Positions 32,783 through 41,217 of a stretch of 64,000 nucleotides of DNA are shown here, piece after piece. Source of the DNA: Catenuloplanes niger (GTDB lineage Bacteria; Actinomycetota; Actinomycetes; Mycobacteriales; Micromonosporaceae); assembly GCF_031458255.1 (NCBI RefSeq), contig NZ_JAVDYC010000001.1, positions 682,001-746,000 of the forward strand, written 5' to 3'. Numbering within the stretch: position 1 is the first letter of the stretch; each line of letters begins with the position of its first letter. The notes under the pieces are model-generated. The model saw only the letters and a list, made by a program, of their open reading frames with translations. It was not told the origin of the DNA and searched no databases. A program made the translations under genes and the position numbers.

Positions 32783-35700
32783 TTACTGCACCGACGCCAC
32801 GGCCACCACCGCGGTGCCGACGACCGCGCCCTGGTCCGTGACCACCTGCATCTCGCCGGTCAGCGAGCGGCCCGCCGGCGGCACGGTGGCCGCCGTGATG
32901 GTGCCGTTCACCGTCAGCGTCGCGCCGTTGGCCAGCGTCGTGAACGCCTGCGGCGCCGCGAGCGAGCCGAGCGCGGGCGAGTAGTACGCGTCCCGGTACT
33001 CGAACGTGGTCGTCCCGGCCGGGACCGCGTACCCGTCGATCTCCACCCGGTACGTGCCGGCCGGCGGGTTCGCCAGCGACACCGACTCCTCCGAGTCACC
33101 GTCCGCGCTGCGGGCGATGTACGAGGTGGAGCTGCCCAGGTAGAGGAACAGGTCGAGGTCCGCGATCGGGTCGCTGGTGCCGCCGATCGCCACGTCCAGG
33201 CGGGTGGTGCCGGCCGGGACCTCGATCGTGTACTCCAGCGTCTCGCCGTTCGCGATGGTCGGCCGGGTCTGCAGGACGCTGCCCAGCGCACCGCCCTGAC
33301 CGCTCGCCTTGATCGGCCCGAACGCGTTCTTCGCGGTCCAGGTCAGCGGCGTGGCGACGCCGGCCTTGACCGAGGCGAGCTCGGTGAGCGCCGGCGTCAG
33401 CGTGACGCCCTGCGCCGCGGCCGTGATGGTGTACGGGTTCGACAGCATCGGCGACGTGCGCCGCGACTCGACCTCGATCTCCCAGATGCCCGGCGCCGGG
33501 TTCCGGTAGTCACGCTCGATGCCCTTGCACGGCGAGACCGGCTCGTAGTTCGGGTAGCAGTCGACCGTCGAGGTGGAGTCCCGCGGGATGCCGGACGGGT
33601 CGATCGCGATGAACCGGGTCTGCGAGCCGGCCGCGAGACCGGACAGGTTGACCTGCAGCGCACCGGCACCGGCCGGCACGTTGACGAAGTACGACCGGGT
33701 GTCGTTCCGGTCGACCTTGCCGGAGGCGGAGAACGAGTACGCCGGCTTCGGCAGCTCGGCCGCCGCGACGACGGTCGTCATCACCTCGTAGTCGACGACC
33801 GGGGTGGCCGGGTCGTCGACCTTCAGCAGCGCCGCGTGCGCGCCGGCCGACGGCTTCGCCGTGACCGACACCGTGATCGTCTTGTTCAGCGGCACGGAGA
33901 CGAACGTCGGCGCGTTGAACGTGCCGTCGTTGCCGACCCAGCTGAGCTTGTGGGTGATCGCGCGGTCCGGGCCGGACGTACGGGTGATCTTGATCTGGTA
34001 GGTCTTGGCCTGGCCCGGCTTGTGCCCGCCCTCGGACGCCGCGCACCGGTTGTAGATGCCCGGTCCCTGGTGCGGCGTCGGCTCGTCGTCGATGCCGATC
34101 AGGCCGGACAGCGGCGTGCAGACCGGCGCCGTGGACGTGTAGGTCCGCGTCTCCAGGTCGGACCTCAGCAGCTTCCAGGCCGCCTGCACGTCGAACAGGC
34201 CGTAGCCCTGCTCGTACGCCGTGACGTCCTTGATGAAGCGGGCCGAGGTGTAGATGCCGCGGCGCAGCTGCGCCGGGGTGAGACCGCGGTCGTTCGCGCG
34301 GGCCGCGGAGAGCAGCAGCGCGGCCGCGCCGGCGGCCTGCGGGGACGCCATCGACGTACCGTTGAACATGGCGTAGCCCGGCGGCAGCGCGTATCCGGCC
34401 TGCGCACCCGGCTGACCCGGCTGCCAGGTCGGCACCGAGGAGATCGCGGAGCCCGGCGCCACGATGTTCGGCTTGAAGCCGCCGTCCTCACGCGGGCCGC
34501 GCGAGGAGTACGGGTGCATGCCGTACGCCGTGTTCACCACCGAGCCGTAGTTCGCCAGCCAGGTCTCCTTGCTGATGCTGGAGCCGACCGAGACCACGTC
34601 GGCCGCGGTCGACGGGTCGCCGAGCGTGTTCAGGCCGGGGCCGGAGTTGCCCGCGGAGATGAACATCTGCACGCCGTAGTCGTTGATCAGCCGGTTGTAG
34701 AGCATGGTCCACGCGTTGCGGCCGTCGTTCAGGCCGGAGAGGCCGCCGATCGACATGTTGATCACGTCGACCCGGCGGTTGACCACCATGTCGACCATGC
34801 CGTCGGTGAGCGCGGCGTAGGTGCAGCCACCACCCCAGTTGCAGGCCCGGCCGGAGACGACCTTCGCGCCCGGCGCCTGGCCGTCGAAGGCCTCGTTGCC
34901 GAACATGTTGCTGCCCGCGGCGATGCCGGCGACGTGCGTGCCGTGCGCGCTCTCCACGATGCCGACGTTCACCCAGTCGTAGCCCTGGTAGTCCTCGCGG
35001 TACTCCACGACGAACGGCATGTGCTCGGCGATCGCGGTGGCCGGGTTGTCCGTACCGAAGTGGCCGACCTGGAACTTCTCCTTGTACGGCCGCATCACGG
35101 TCTCGTCGGTGAAGCTGCGGTCGAGGTCCGTGTCGACCCGGACGTCGTGCGTCACCGGGTCGTAGAGCACGCCGAACGCGTCCGCGGTGTCGCCGTCGCG
35201 GTTGACGTCGCCGCCCGGCTCGCTACCGGCGGTGACCGACTCGCGGAACACGTTGATGTAGTGGTTCCCGGCCGGCAGCGTCCAGGTGACGCCGAGGTAG
35301 GCGACGCTCGGCCCGGCGACCGGCTGCACCATCGGGCGCCAGGTCGCGTCCTCCAGCGGGTCGGTCGCGGTGAACCAGTCGACGATCTTGCGCTCGCCGG
35401 TGGACGTGGTCTGCAGCGCCGGGTGGTCCAGGTCGACGCCGGAGTCCATCACGCCGATGGTGATGCCCCGCCCGTCGTACGCCGGGTTCTTCTTCTTGAA
35501 GTCCACCGACCCGGTGTCGTCGGTCGGCATGTACGGGTTCTTGGCCGGCGTGCCGGCGCCCGGGCCGGCCGCCGCCTTCGCGGCCGCCCCGGCGGAGAGC
35601 CCCTCGGCCGGGTCGGGAAGACGAAGCGTCCGGTCCAGGTCGAGCGCGTCGACGCTCGGCAGCTGCGCCGCGCGCACGACCGCGCCGGTGGGGACCTTGG

Positions 35701-36019
35701 CCAGCACGTAGCCGAGCTTGTCGACGCTGCGCGAGACGGTGGCGCCGAGCGCCCGCAGCTCACCGGCGACCGCGCCGGCCCGGCCGGTGTCGGTGGCGAC
35801 CAGGACGGTCACCGTCGGCTTGCCGCTGGCCTCGGCCTCGGCGAGCAGCTTCGCGTCCTCGGCGCCGAGCGCCTCGGCCGGTGAGGCCTTGGGTATCTCG
35901 GTCTCTATCGGATCCGCGCTCGCCGGGCTCGCGCCCGGGAGCATGACGGCGCCGACCGCGAGGCCGGACGCCAGGAGTGTGGCGAGACTCCGCCGACCCC
36001 TGCTGGAGAGGTGACTCAC
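32783..36019 (-). CDS. Large secreted S8 (subtilisin-like) serine peptidase
   Basis: 1078 residues from a GTG at 36019 with GGAGG upstream. A signal peptide (LASGLAVGAVMLPGASPASA) and an inhibitor-I9-like propeptide (about 65-135) precede the catalytic domain. The triad is Asp192 (GVMDSGVD), His359 (SAHGTHVAG) and Ser556 (NGTSMASP), with oxyanion Asn458 (SAGNSGPG). A long insert lies between Asp and His (about 205-340). The C-terminal 430 residues contain beta-sandwich and PPC-like domains (FSASGKVDRNDTRSYFVNVP and RPTIANGETLEYTIEVPAG). Likely an extracellular nutrient protease. Confidence 0.95.
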   Translation of the reverse strand: MSHLSSRGRRSLATLLASGLAVGAVMLPGASPASADPIETEIPKASPAEALGAEDAKLLAEAEASGKPTVTVLVATDTGRAGAVAGELRALGATVSRSVDKLGYVLAKVPTGAVVRAAQLPSVDALDLDRTLRLPDPAEGLSAGAAAKAAAGPGAGTPAKNPYMPTDDTGSVDFKKKNPAYDGRGITIGVMDSGVDLDHPALQTTSTGERKIVDWFTATDPLEDATWRPMVQPVAGPSVAYLGVTWTLPAGNHYINVFRESVTAGSEPGGDVNRDGDTADAFGVLYDPVTHDVRVDTDLDRSFTDETVMRPYKEKFQVGHFGTDNPATAIAEHMPFVVEYREDYQGYDWVNVGIVESAHGTHVAGIAAGSNMFGNEAFDGQAPGAKVVSGRACNWGGGCTYAALTDGMVDMVVNRRVDVINMSIGGLSGLNDGRNAWTMLYNRLINDYGVQMFISAGNSGPGLNTLGDPSTAADVVSVGSSISKETWLANYGSVVNTAYGMHPYSSRGPREDGGFKPNIVAPGSAISSVPTWQPGQPGAQAGYALPPGYAMFNGTSMASPQAAGAAALLLSAARANDRGLTPAQLRRGIYTSARFIKDVTAYEQGYGLFDVQAAWKLLRSDLETRTYTSTAPVCTPLSGLIGIDDEPTPHQGPGIYNRCAASEGGHKPGQAKTYQIKITRTSGPDRAITHKLSWVGNDGTFNAPTFVSVPLNKTITVSVTAKPSAGAHAALLKVDDPATPVVDYEVMTTVVAAAELPKPAYSFSASGKVDRNDTRSYFVNVPAGAGALQVNLSGLAAGSQTRFIAIDPSGIPRDSTSTVDCYPNYEPVSPCKGIERDYRNPAPGIWEIEVESRRTSPMLSNPYTITAAAQGVTLTPALTELASVKAGVATPLTWTAKNAFGPIKASGQGGALGSVLQTRPTIANGETLEYTIEVPAGTTRLDVAIGGTSDPIADLDLFLYLGSSTSYIARSADGDSEESVSLANPPAGTYRVEIDGYAVPAGTTTFEYRDAYYSPALGSLAAPQAFTTLANGATLTVNGTITAATVPPAGRSLTGEMQVVTDQGAVVGTAVVAVASVQ

Positions 36020-36221
36020 GAAGGTCCTCCGTGAACGGGGCCCTGGGGTACAGGGCTCGACATGAATCTTCTAGTGGCTTGAAGATCCATATGTCAATGC
36101 GACCGCCGTCGTTTTCCGAAGTGGATTTCAACACCGATTCACATTTGCTTACGAATCGGTTTCCCGCCTGTTTCGCGCGTGAGCAGCGACAATGACCTGA
36201 CAGGGGGTACGTCACATGAAG

Positions 36222-36253
36222 TTGCACCCAGTGCAACGGTGCACTTAGTGTAA
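36222..36253. promoter_or_regulatory. Two tandem operator copies upstream of the TetR gene
   Basis: A perfect palindrome TTGCAC-CCA-GTGCAA (36222-36236) is followed after 2 nt by a related copy GTGCAC-TTA-GTGTAA (36239-36253). The second ends 5 nt before the tetR GTG, so binding would block transcription or initiation. Typical of TetR autorepression. Confidence 0.7.
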
Positions 36254-36258
36254 GAACC

Positions 36259-36882
36259 GTGTTGCCCACCGACCGCCGAGCCGCGCTCAAGGCGCGTCAC
36301 CGCCGCGCGATCATCGACGCGGCCACCGCGCTCATCTCGGAGAGCGGTGCGGCCCGGTTCAGCGTGGACCAGCTGGCCGCGCGGGCGGACGTCTCCCGGC
36401 GCACGGTCTTCAACCACTTCGCCTCGATCGACGACATCGTCACGACCGCGTGCACCGACGTGCTCGGCGTCGTGGTCGAGAACTTCCGCGCGGTCTTCAG
36501 CGCCAGCCCGATCGAGCCCGGCAACCGCGCGTCGATGTTCGCGGCCGTCACCGCCGCGCTGCGGGCCACCGACGTGCCGAGCGTCATCGCGTTCATCTGG
36601 CAGGCGCTCGGCGGGTTCGGCCCCGGCGACCCGCGACCACACCAGATCTTTCAGGCCACGTTCTCCCGTACCACCGACGAACTGGCTCGTGAACTGGCCG
36701 AACGCAACGCGGCCGAGGACTCGCTCGACGCGGAACTGCTGGTCAGCTCGCTCATGCACGGCGTCGAGGTGATCGCGCACCACTGGATCGCCGAGACCGG
36801 CGCCGCGACCGACGACGCCGCGCTCGCGCTCTGGGGCCGGCTCCTCGACCGGCTCATCGACAACATCCGCACCGGCTACTGA
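36259..36882 (+). CDS. TetR/AcrR-family regulator
   Basis: 207 residues from a GTG directly behind the operator pair. The N-terminal helix-turn-helix reads RRAIIDAATALISESGAARF, VDQLAARADVSRRTVFNHF, the typical TetR pattern. The remainder is the helical ligand-binding domain. The MMPL transporter gene starts 26 nt downstream on the same strand, so this is most likely its local repressor, sensing a substrate of that exporter (inference). Confidence 0.93.
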   Translation: MLPTDRRAALKARHRRAIIDAATALISESGAARFSVDQLAARADVSRRTVFNHFASIDDIVTTACTDVLGVVVENFRAVFSASPIEPGNRASMFAAVTAALRATDVPSVIAFIWQALGGFGPGDPRPHQIFQATFSRTTDELARELAERNAAEDSLDAELLVSSLMHGVEVIAHHWIAETGAATDDAALALWGRLLDRLIDNIRTGY

Positions 36883-36908
36883 CCGTACGATCGGAAAGCA
36901 AAGGGACC

Positions 36909-39398
36909 ATGGCAGAGATGTTGTATCGCCTGGGACGCTTCAGCGCCCGGCGAGCGTGGGCAGTCCTGATCACCTGGCTGGTGATCCTGGGCCTGTCCGT
37001 CACCGCCTACTTCGTCGCGGGCGGCGCGCTGTCGTCGCAGGTGACCATCCCGGGCACGGAGACCGCGAAGGTCACCGACCAGCTCGCACAGCGGTTCCCG
37101 GTGGCCAGCGGCGGCACCGGCACGATCGTCTTCCACACCGCGGACGGCACGCCGTTCACCGCGGAACAGCAGGCCGCGCTCGGTGCGCTGCTGACCTCCA
37201 CCGGTGAGCTGGACGGCGTCTCCGCCACCCGCGACCCGTTCGCCACCGCGCAGCAGATCGCCGCGCAGACGGAGCAGCTCACCGCGGGCCAGCAGCAGAT
37301 CGACGCCGAGCGCGCCAAGCTCGACGCCGGCCAGGCGCAGCTGGACGCGGGCCGCCAGCAGCTGGAGTCCGCGAAGGCGCAGGCACCGCCGGCCGCCGCG
37401 GCCCAGTTCGCCGCGCAGGAGGCGCAGCTCGCCGAGCAGCAGGCCCAGCTGGACGCGGGCCGCACCCAGCTCGACGCGGAGGCCGCCAAGCTCGACGTCG
37501 GCCGCCAGCTGCTCGAGATGTCGTCCGGCATCCGCACCGTCTCCGAGGACAACACCACCGCGGTCGGCGCGGTCGTGTTCACCGAGGCGCAGATGGACGT
37601 CACGCCGGAGACCAAGGAGCGCGTGGTCGACCACGTCACCGACGGTGTCCCGGCCGGCGTCGAGGCGGACTTCTCCAACGAGATCACCCAGACCGTCCCG
37701 CAGGTCTTCGGCGTCGGCGAGGCGGTCGGCCTGGTGGTCGCCGCGATCACGCTGATCGTCATGCTCGGCACGCTGATCGCGGCCGCGCTGCCGCTGATCG
37801 GCGCGCTGGTCGGCGTGGGCGTCGGCGTCACCGTGTCGCTGGCCATGTCCGGCGTCATCGACATGCTCTCGATCACGCCGGTGCTCGGCGTGATGCTCGG
37901 CCTCGCGGTCGGCATCGACTACAGCCTGTTCATCCTCAACCGGCACCGCCGCCAGCTGCTGGCCGGCATGGACGTGCACGAGTCGATCGGCCTGGCCAAC
38001 GGCACGTCCGGCAACGCGGTCGTGTTCGCCGGCTCGACCGTGCTCGTCGCGCTGCTCGCGCTGAACGTCACCGGCATCGGCTTCCTCGGCCTGATGGGCA
38101 CGGTCGGCGCGATCTGCGTCGCGGTCGCGGTGATCATCGCGGTCACGCTCACCCCGGCGCTGCTCGGCCTGCTCGGCCTGCGCGTGCTGACCAGGAAGGC
38201 CCGCGCCACGATCGGGCAGCCGCACCACGACACCACCCCGACCGCGCCGATGGGCACCGGGCGCGCGGTCCTCACCGTGATCGCCACGCTGGCCGTGCTC
38301 GTCGTGGTCGCGATCCCGGCGCTGTCCATGCGGCTCGGGCTGCCGGACGGCTCGTCCGAGTCCGAGGACTCCACGCAATACCAGGCGTACACCATCACCG
38401 AGCGCGCGTTCGGCGCCGGCGTCAACGGCCCGCTGCTGGTCGTGGCGGAACTGCCGGCCCCGGTCGCGAACGAGGAGGCCGCCCGCCCCGAACAGGTCCG
38501 GATCGGCAACCTGCTGCTCGGCCACGCGGACGTCACCGCGGTCGCACCGATCGGCCTCTCCGACGACCGGCAGCTGCTCGCGTTCCAGGTCATCCCGGCC
38601 GAGGGCCCGAACAGCGTCTCCACCGGCCAGCTCGTCCGCGACCTGCGCGCGATGTCCCCGATCGAGGGCGACGTGACGCTCGGCGTGGCCGGCAGCGCCA
38701 GCGGCAACATCGACGTCTCCGAGCAGCTCTCCGACGCGCTCCCGCTCTACCTCGCGGTCGTCGTCGGCCTCTCGCTGATCATCCTGATCTTCGTGTTCCG
38801 CTCGATCCTGGTCCCGCTGACCGCCACCCTGGGCTTCGTCCTGTCGCTGTTCGCCACGTTCGGCGGCATCACCGCGATCTTCCAGTGGGGCTGGCTCGGC
38901 GCGATCTTCGACGTGCACGACCCGGGACCGATCCTGAGCTTCCTGCCCACGATCCTGATCGGCATCCTGTTCGGCCTCGCCATGGACTACCAACTGTTCC
39001 TGGTCTCCGGCATGCGCGAGGCCTACGCACACGGCGCCCCGGCCCGGCTCGCCGTCCGCCAGGGCGTACACGCCGGCCGCGTCGTCGTCACCGCCGCCGC
39101 GATCATCATGATCTCCGTCTTCGGCGGCTTCATCTTCAGCCACACCACGATGATCCGCTCGATCGGCTTCGGCCTCGCCTTCGGCGTCCTCGCCGACGCG
39201 TTCCTGGTCCGCATGCTGCTCATCCCGGCCGTCATGCACCTGCTCGGCCGGTCCGCCTGGTGGATCCCGCGCTGGCTCGACCGCCTCCTGCCCAACGTCG
39301 ACGTCGAGGGCGCCGCCCTGGAACGCCGCCACCCCACCGCCCCGCACGAAACCCCGGAGAACACCGGCCACACCACGCCGGCCACCACCACCCCCTGA
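36909..39398 (+). CDS. MMPL-family RND transporter with coiled-coil extracytoplasmic loop
   Basis: 829 residues, two MMPL halves each with one leading transmembrane helix, a loop and five more helices (for example LAVGIDYSLFILNRHRR and LFGLAMDYQLFLVSGMRE, the paired proton-relay-like signatures). The first loop (about 110-210) is an unusual coiled coil of repeated 7-residue units (AQLDAGRQQLE, KLDAGQAQLDAG), like the YhgE/Pip-type repeats. MMPL proteins export lipids, drugs or siderophores using the proton gradient. Probably de-repressed through the upstream TetR protein. Substrate unknown. Confidence 0.95.
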   Translation: MAEMLYRLGRFSARRAWAVLITWLVILGLSVTAYFVAGGALSSQVTIPGTETAKVTDQLAQRFPVASGGTGTIVFHTADGTPFTAEQQAALGALLTSTGELDGVSATRDPFATAQQIAAQTEQLTAGQQQIDAERAKLDAGQAQLDAGRQQLESAKAQAPPAAAAQFAAQEAQLAEQQAQLDAGRTQLDAEAAKLDVGRQLLEMSSGIRTVSEDNTTAVGAVVFTEAQMDVTPETKERVVDHVTDGVPAGVEADFSNEITQTVPQVFGVGEAVGLVVAAITLIVMLGTLIAAALPLIGALVGVGVGVTVSLAMSGVIDMLSITPVLGVMLGLAVGIDYSLFILNRHRRQLLAGMDVHESIGLANGTSGNAVVFAGSTVLVALLALNVTGIGFLGLMGTVGAICVAVAVIIAVTLTPALLGLLGLRVLTRKARATIGQPHHDTTPTAPMGTGRAVLTVIATLAVLVVVAIPALSMRLGLPDGSSESEDSTQYQAYTITERAFGAGVNGPLLVVAELPAPVANEEAARPEQVRIGNLLLGHADVTAVAPIGLSDDRQLLAFQVIPAEGPNSVSTGQLVRDLRAMSPIEGDVTLGVAGSASGNIDVSEQLSDALPLYLAVVVGLSLIILIFVFRSILVPLTATLGFVLSLFATFGGITAIFQWGWLGAIFDVHDPGPILSFLPTILIGILFGLAMDYQLFLVSGMREAYAHGAPARLAVRQGVHAGRVVVTAAAIIMISVFGGFIFSHTTMIRSIGFGLAFGVLADAFLVRMLLIPAVMHLLGRSAWWIPRWLDRLLPNVDVEGAALERRHPTAPHETPENTGHTTPATTTP

Positions 39399-39509
39399 CC
39401 CTTGTTCCCATTCCCGCTTCCGGCGGGCCCACCTTCCGCACGCTCCCGCGGGCACCGGTCGTCGCTGGCGCTCCTCCCTGCGGGATCCGAGGGTGGCTGA
39501 GCAAACCCC

Positions 39510-39542
39510 GGGGTGCCCGCCGCTTCCAGCGGCGGGCACCCC
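39510..39542 (+). terminator. Hairpin terminator after the MMPL gene
   Basis: 14-bp perfect stem GGGGTGCCCGCCGC / GCGGCGGGCACCCC, loop TTCCA, followed by CCTTTCT, about 110 nt after the stop. Confidence 0.85.
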
Positions 39543-39854
39543 CCTTTCTCCACCCCACCACTCCCCACCCAGGCCCCCGCCGGCCCCCACCCCGCGCAGC
39601 ACACACCCGCCACACCGCACCACACCCGCAACACGCCACACCGCATACCGGGCCGCGCGGGTCCACACAAGCCCGAGCAACCCGGCCCACGCGGCACGCG
39701 GCACGGCACGGCACGCGGCACGGCACGGCGCGGCACGCGGCACGGCACGGCGCGGCGCGGCGCGGCATGGCACCTCCCAGACCGGCTCTGCGCGCCCCGC
39801 CCGGCAGGCCCGGCACGTGTCCGGCACGACGCGGGATTCAGCACGACGCGAGGT

Positions 39855-39902
39855 CCGGCATGCCGCGGGTCCGGCACGCCGCGGGTCCGGCACGCCGCAG
39901 GG
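39855..39902. repeat. Three 16-bp tandem repeats in the non-coding interval
   Basis: Units ccggcatgccgcgggt, ccggcacgccgcgggt and ccggcacgccgcaggg abut each other. Looser copies lie just upstream, together with CGGCACGCGGCACGGCA-type simple repeats. Confidence 0.8.
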
Positions 39903-40302
39903 CGCGGGGCCGCAGGGCGCGGCCGGGCGCGGCGGGAACACGCGACGGAATGGCGGACGAAGTCGGCGTTCATCGCCGGACAGTTGGCCAGCGACGAGCA
40001 ACGCATGGGTCTTATCGGAGGGAACTTTCAGGGCCCAGTCGCTGAACGCCACCCACGTCGATCCAGGCGCAGCGCAGCACGGCCGAATGTCGAAATACCG
40101 TTATAGCCCGGGCATCGGAGGACGGGAGTCCCGTGTCCCCGCGGTGATCCGAGCACGCCTCGAGCAGCAACCGGCAACGACATGACAACAGCCCTCGCGA
40201 ACAGCGAAATACGTTCTACCCGAAATATCACGAGATAGCCTCATGCCACGATATTGCTGCACGGCGATCGCCGCCTGACCGCAGAACGCCACCGCCCCGC
40301 AC

Positions 40303-40385
40303 CCTGAGTGATCAATCAGGTGAGCAAAAAGGTGATCGACTGCGATATTTGACCTACCTTTTGCCCACCTGATTGATCACTCAGG
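40303..40385. repeat. Long imperfect inverted repeat (about 30-bp arms, 22-nt loop)
   Basis: Left arm 40303-40333 begins cctgagtgatcaatcaggtg; right arm 40356-40385 is its complement with one mismatch and one bulged A. The arms end in AAAAAGGT / ACCTTTT. This AT-richer hairpin lies inside a lower-GC patch. It could be a terminator, a structured RNA, or a remnant of a small inverted-repeat element. No target-site duplication or transposase is visible. Confidence 0.8.
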
Positions 40386-40523
40386 CGCCGAAGCCGCGGT
40401 CCCGAAATCGACTGAGGCGGCGAGAGAGCACGCCTGGACGCTTTATACCGAAATTTCGGGCACGAAGTGCCCGAGTCCGCCACAGGTCGGCGAGCCAGCA
40501 CCGAGCGCCTCGCCGAAGCCGGC

Positions 40524-40739
40524 GCCCAGCAGCGCGAGCCAAGGCCGCCCTGCGGGCAGACGACGCAACGCGAGCCAAGGTCATCCAGCGCACAGACAAC
40601 GCAACGCAAGCCAAGGCCATCCAACGCACAGACAACGCGACGCGGGCCAAGGCCATCCAGGGCGCAGGCAACGCAACGCGGGCCAAGGTCGTCCTGCGGG
40701 CAGGCGGCGCAGAGCGGCGCGGCCACGGTCGTCCGGCAG
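40524..40739. repeat. 36-bp minisatellite, six abutting units
   Basis: Units begin at 40524, 40560, 40596, 40632, 40668 and 40704, sharing the core gcgagccaaggccatcca. Inner units are most alike, outer ones diverged. The array is flanked by direct copies of CGAAATTTCGGGCA(C/T)GA at about 40449 and 40804. No spacers separate the units, so it is not CRISPR. Confidence 0.9.
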
Positions 40740-41217
40740 ACAATGCACCGCTGCGCGGCCGAGTTGGTTCGGCGAGACACCACGCCGAATCGGCGGCTTA
40801 TCACGAAATTTCGGGCATGAGCTGCTGAGTTTCGACCGGCCTGCACGCCACGCCGCCATGCGGTCACAGGGCGGCGGGTGCAGTGGGACACGAACGGCGG
40901 CGGACCCGTATCGAGATTCGGTCACGGGCCCGGGACCGGCGCCCACCCGCAGCCCGGACAGAAGCGGCGGGTGCGACAGCACGCGAACAGCGACGGGCTG
41001 GGAGGTGCCATGCCGCGCCTACTCGTGTCGAGATTCGGGCGCGGAAGGGCCCGGTTCCGCGGGTGCGGCGCGAGCGAGAGCGGCGGGATGTGCGGGGAGG
41101 GGGTGCCGGCGACAACCGGTCACGCGGGAGCATGCGGGACGGGATCACGCCGGGAGTGGGCAGCGCAAGGAGGGGTGGGGCGTGCCCGGCCGGGGAGCCG
41201 GCCGGGCACGCTGCGGA

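Larger units (their letters stand above)
39543..41217. other. About 1.7 kb without a supportable gene
   Basis: The interval between the MMPL terminator and the GH2 gene contains C-rich tract DNA (39540-39660), CGGCA-type simple repeats (39690-39770), 16-bp repeats of ccggcacgccgcgggt (39855-39902), a stretch with lower GC (about 40190-40460), a long inverted repeat (40303-40385), a 36-bp minisatellite (40524-40739) and a degenerate duplication of roughly 100 bp (around 40870 and 40965, both leading to CGAGATTCGG). Many frames are open only because stops are rare in such DNA, and none shows a family motif. It looks like non-coding, recombination-prone spacer or remnant sequence. Confidence 0.6.

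Noticed and set aside
33836-35884. 682-residue plus-strand frame
   Set aside because: Antisense shadow of the subtilase gene, whose catalytic triad is complete.
36876-40052. 1058-residue open frame on the minus strand
   Set aside because: Antisense to the MMPL gene; composition is Arg/Asp/Glu/Gln-rich shadow sequence without any domain, and the plus-strand frame has clear MMPL motifs.
40524-40739. 36-bp repeats as a possible CRISPR array
   Set aside because: Units abut with no spacers and drift in sequence; no cas genes.
40316-40891. Minus-strand frame of 191 residues with 12-residue Cys-x-x-Cys-like repeats (RCVVCALDGLGL)
   Set aside because: It is a by-product of the 36-bp minisatellite; several other frames are equally open there, and there is no RBS or family match.
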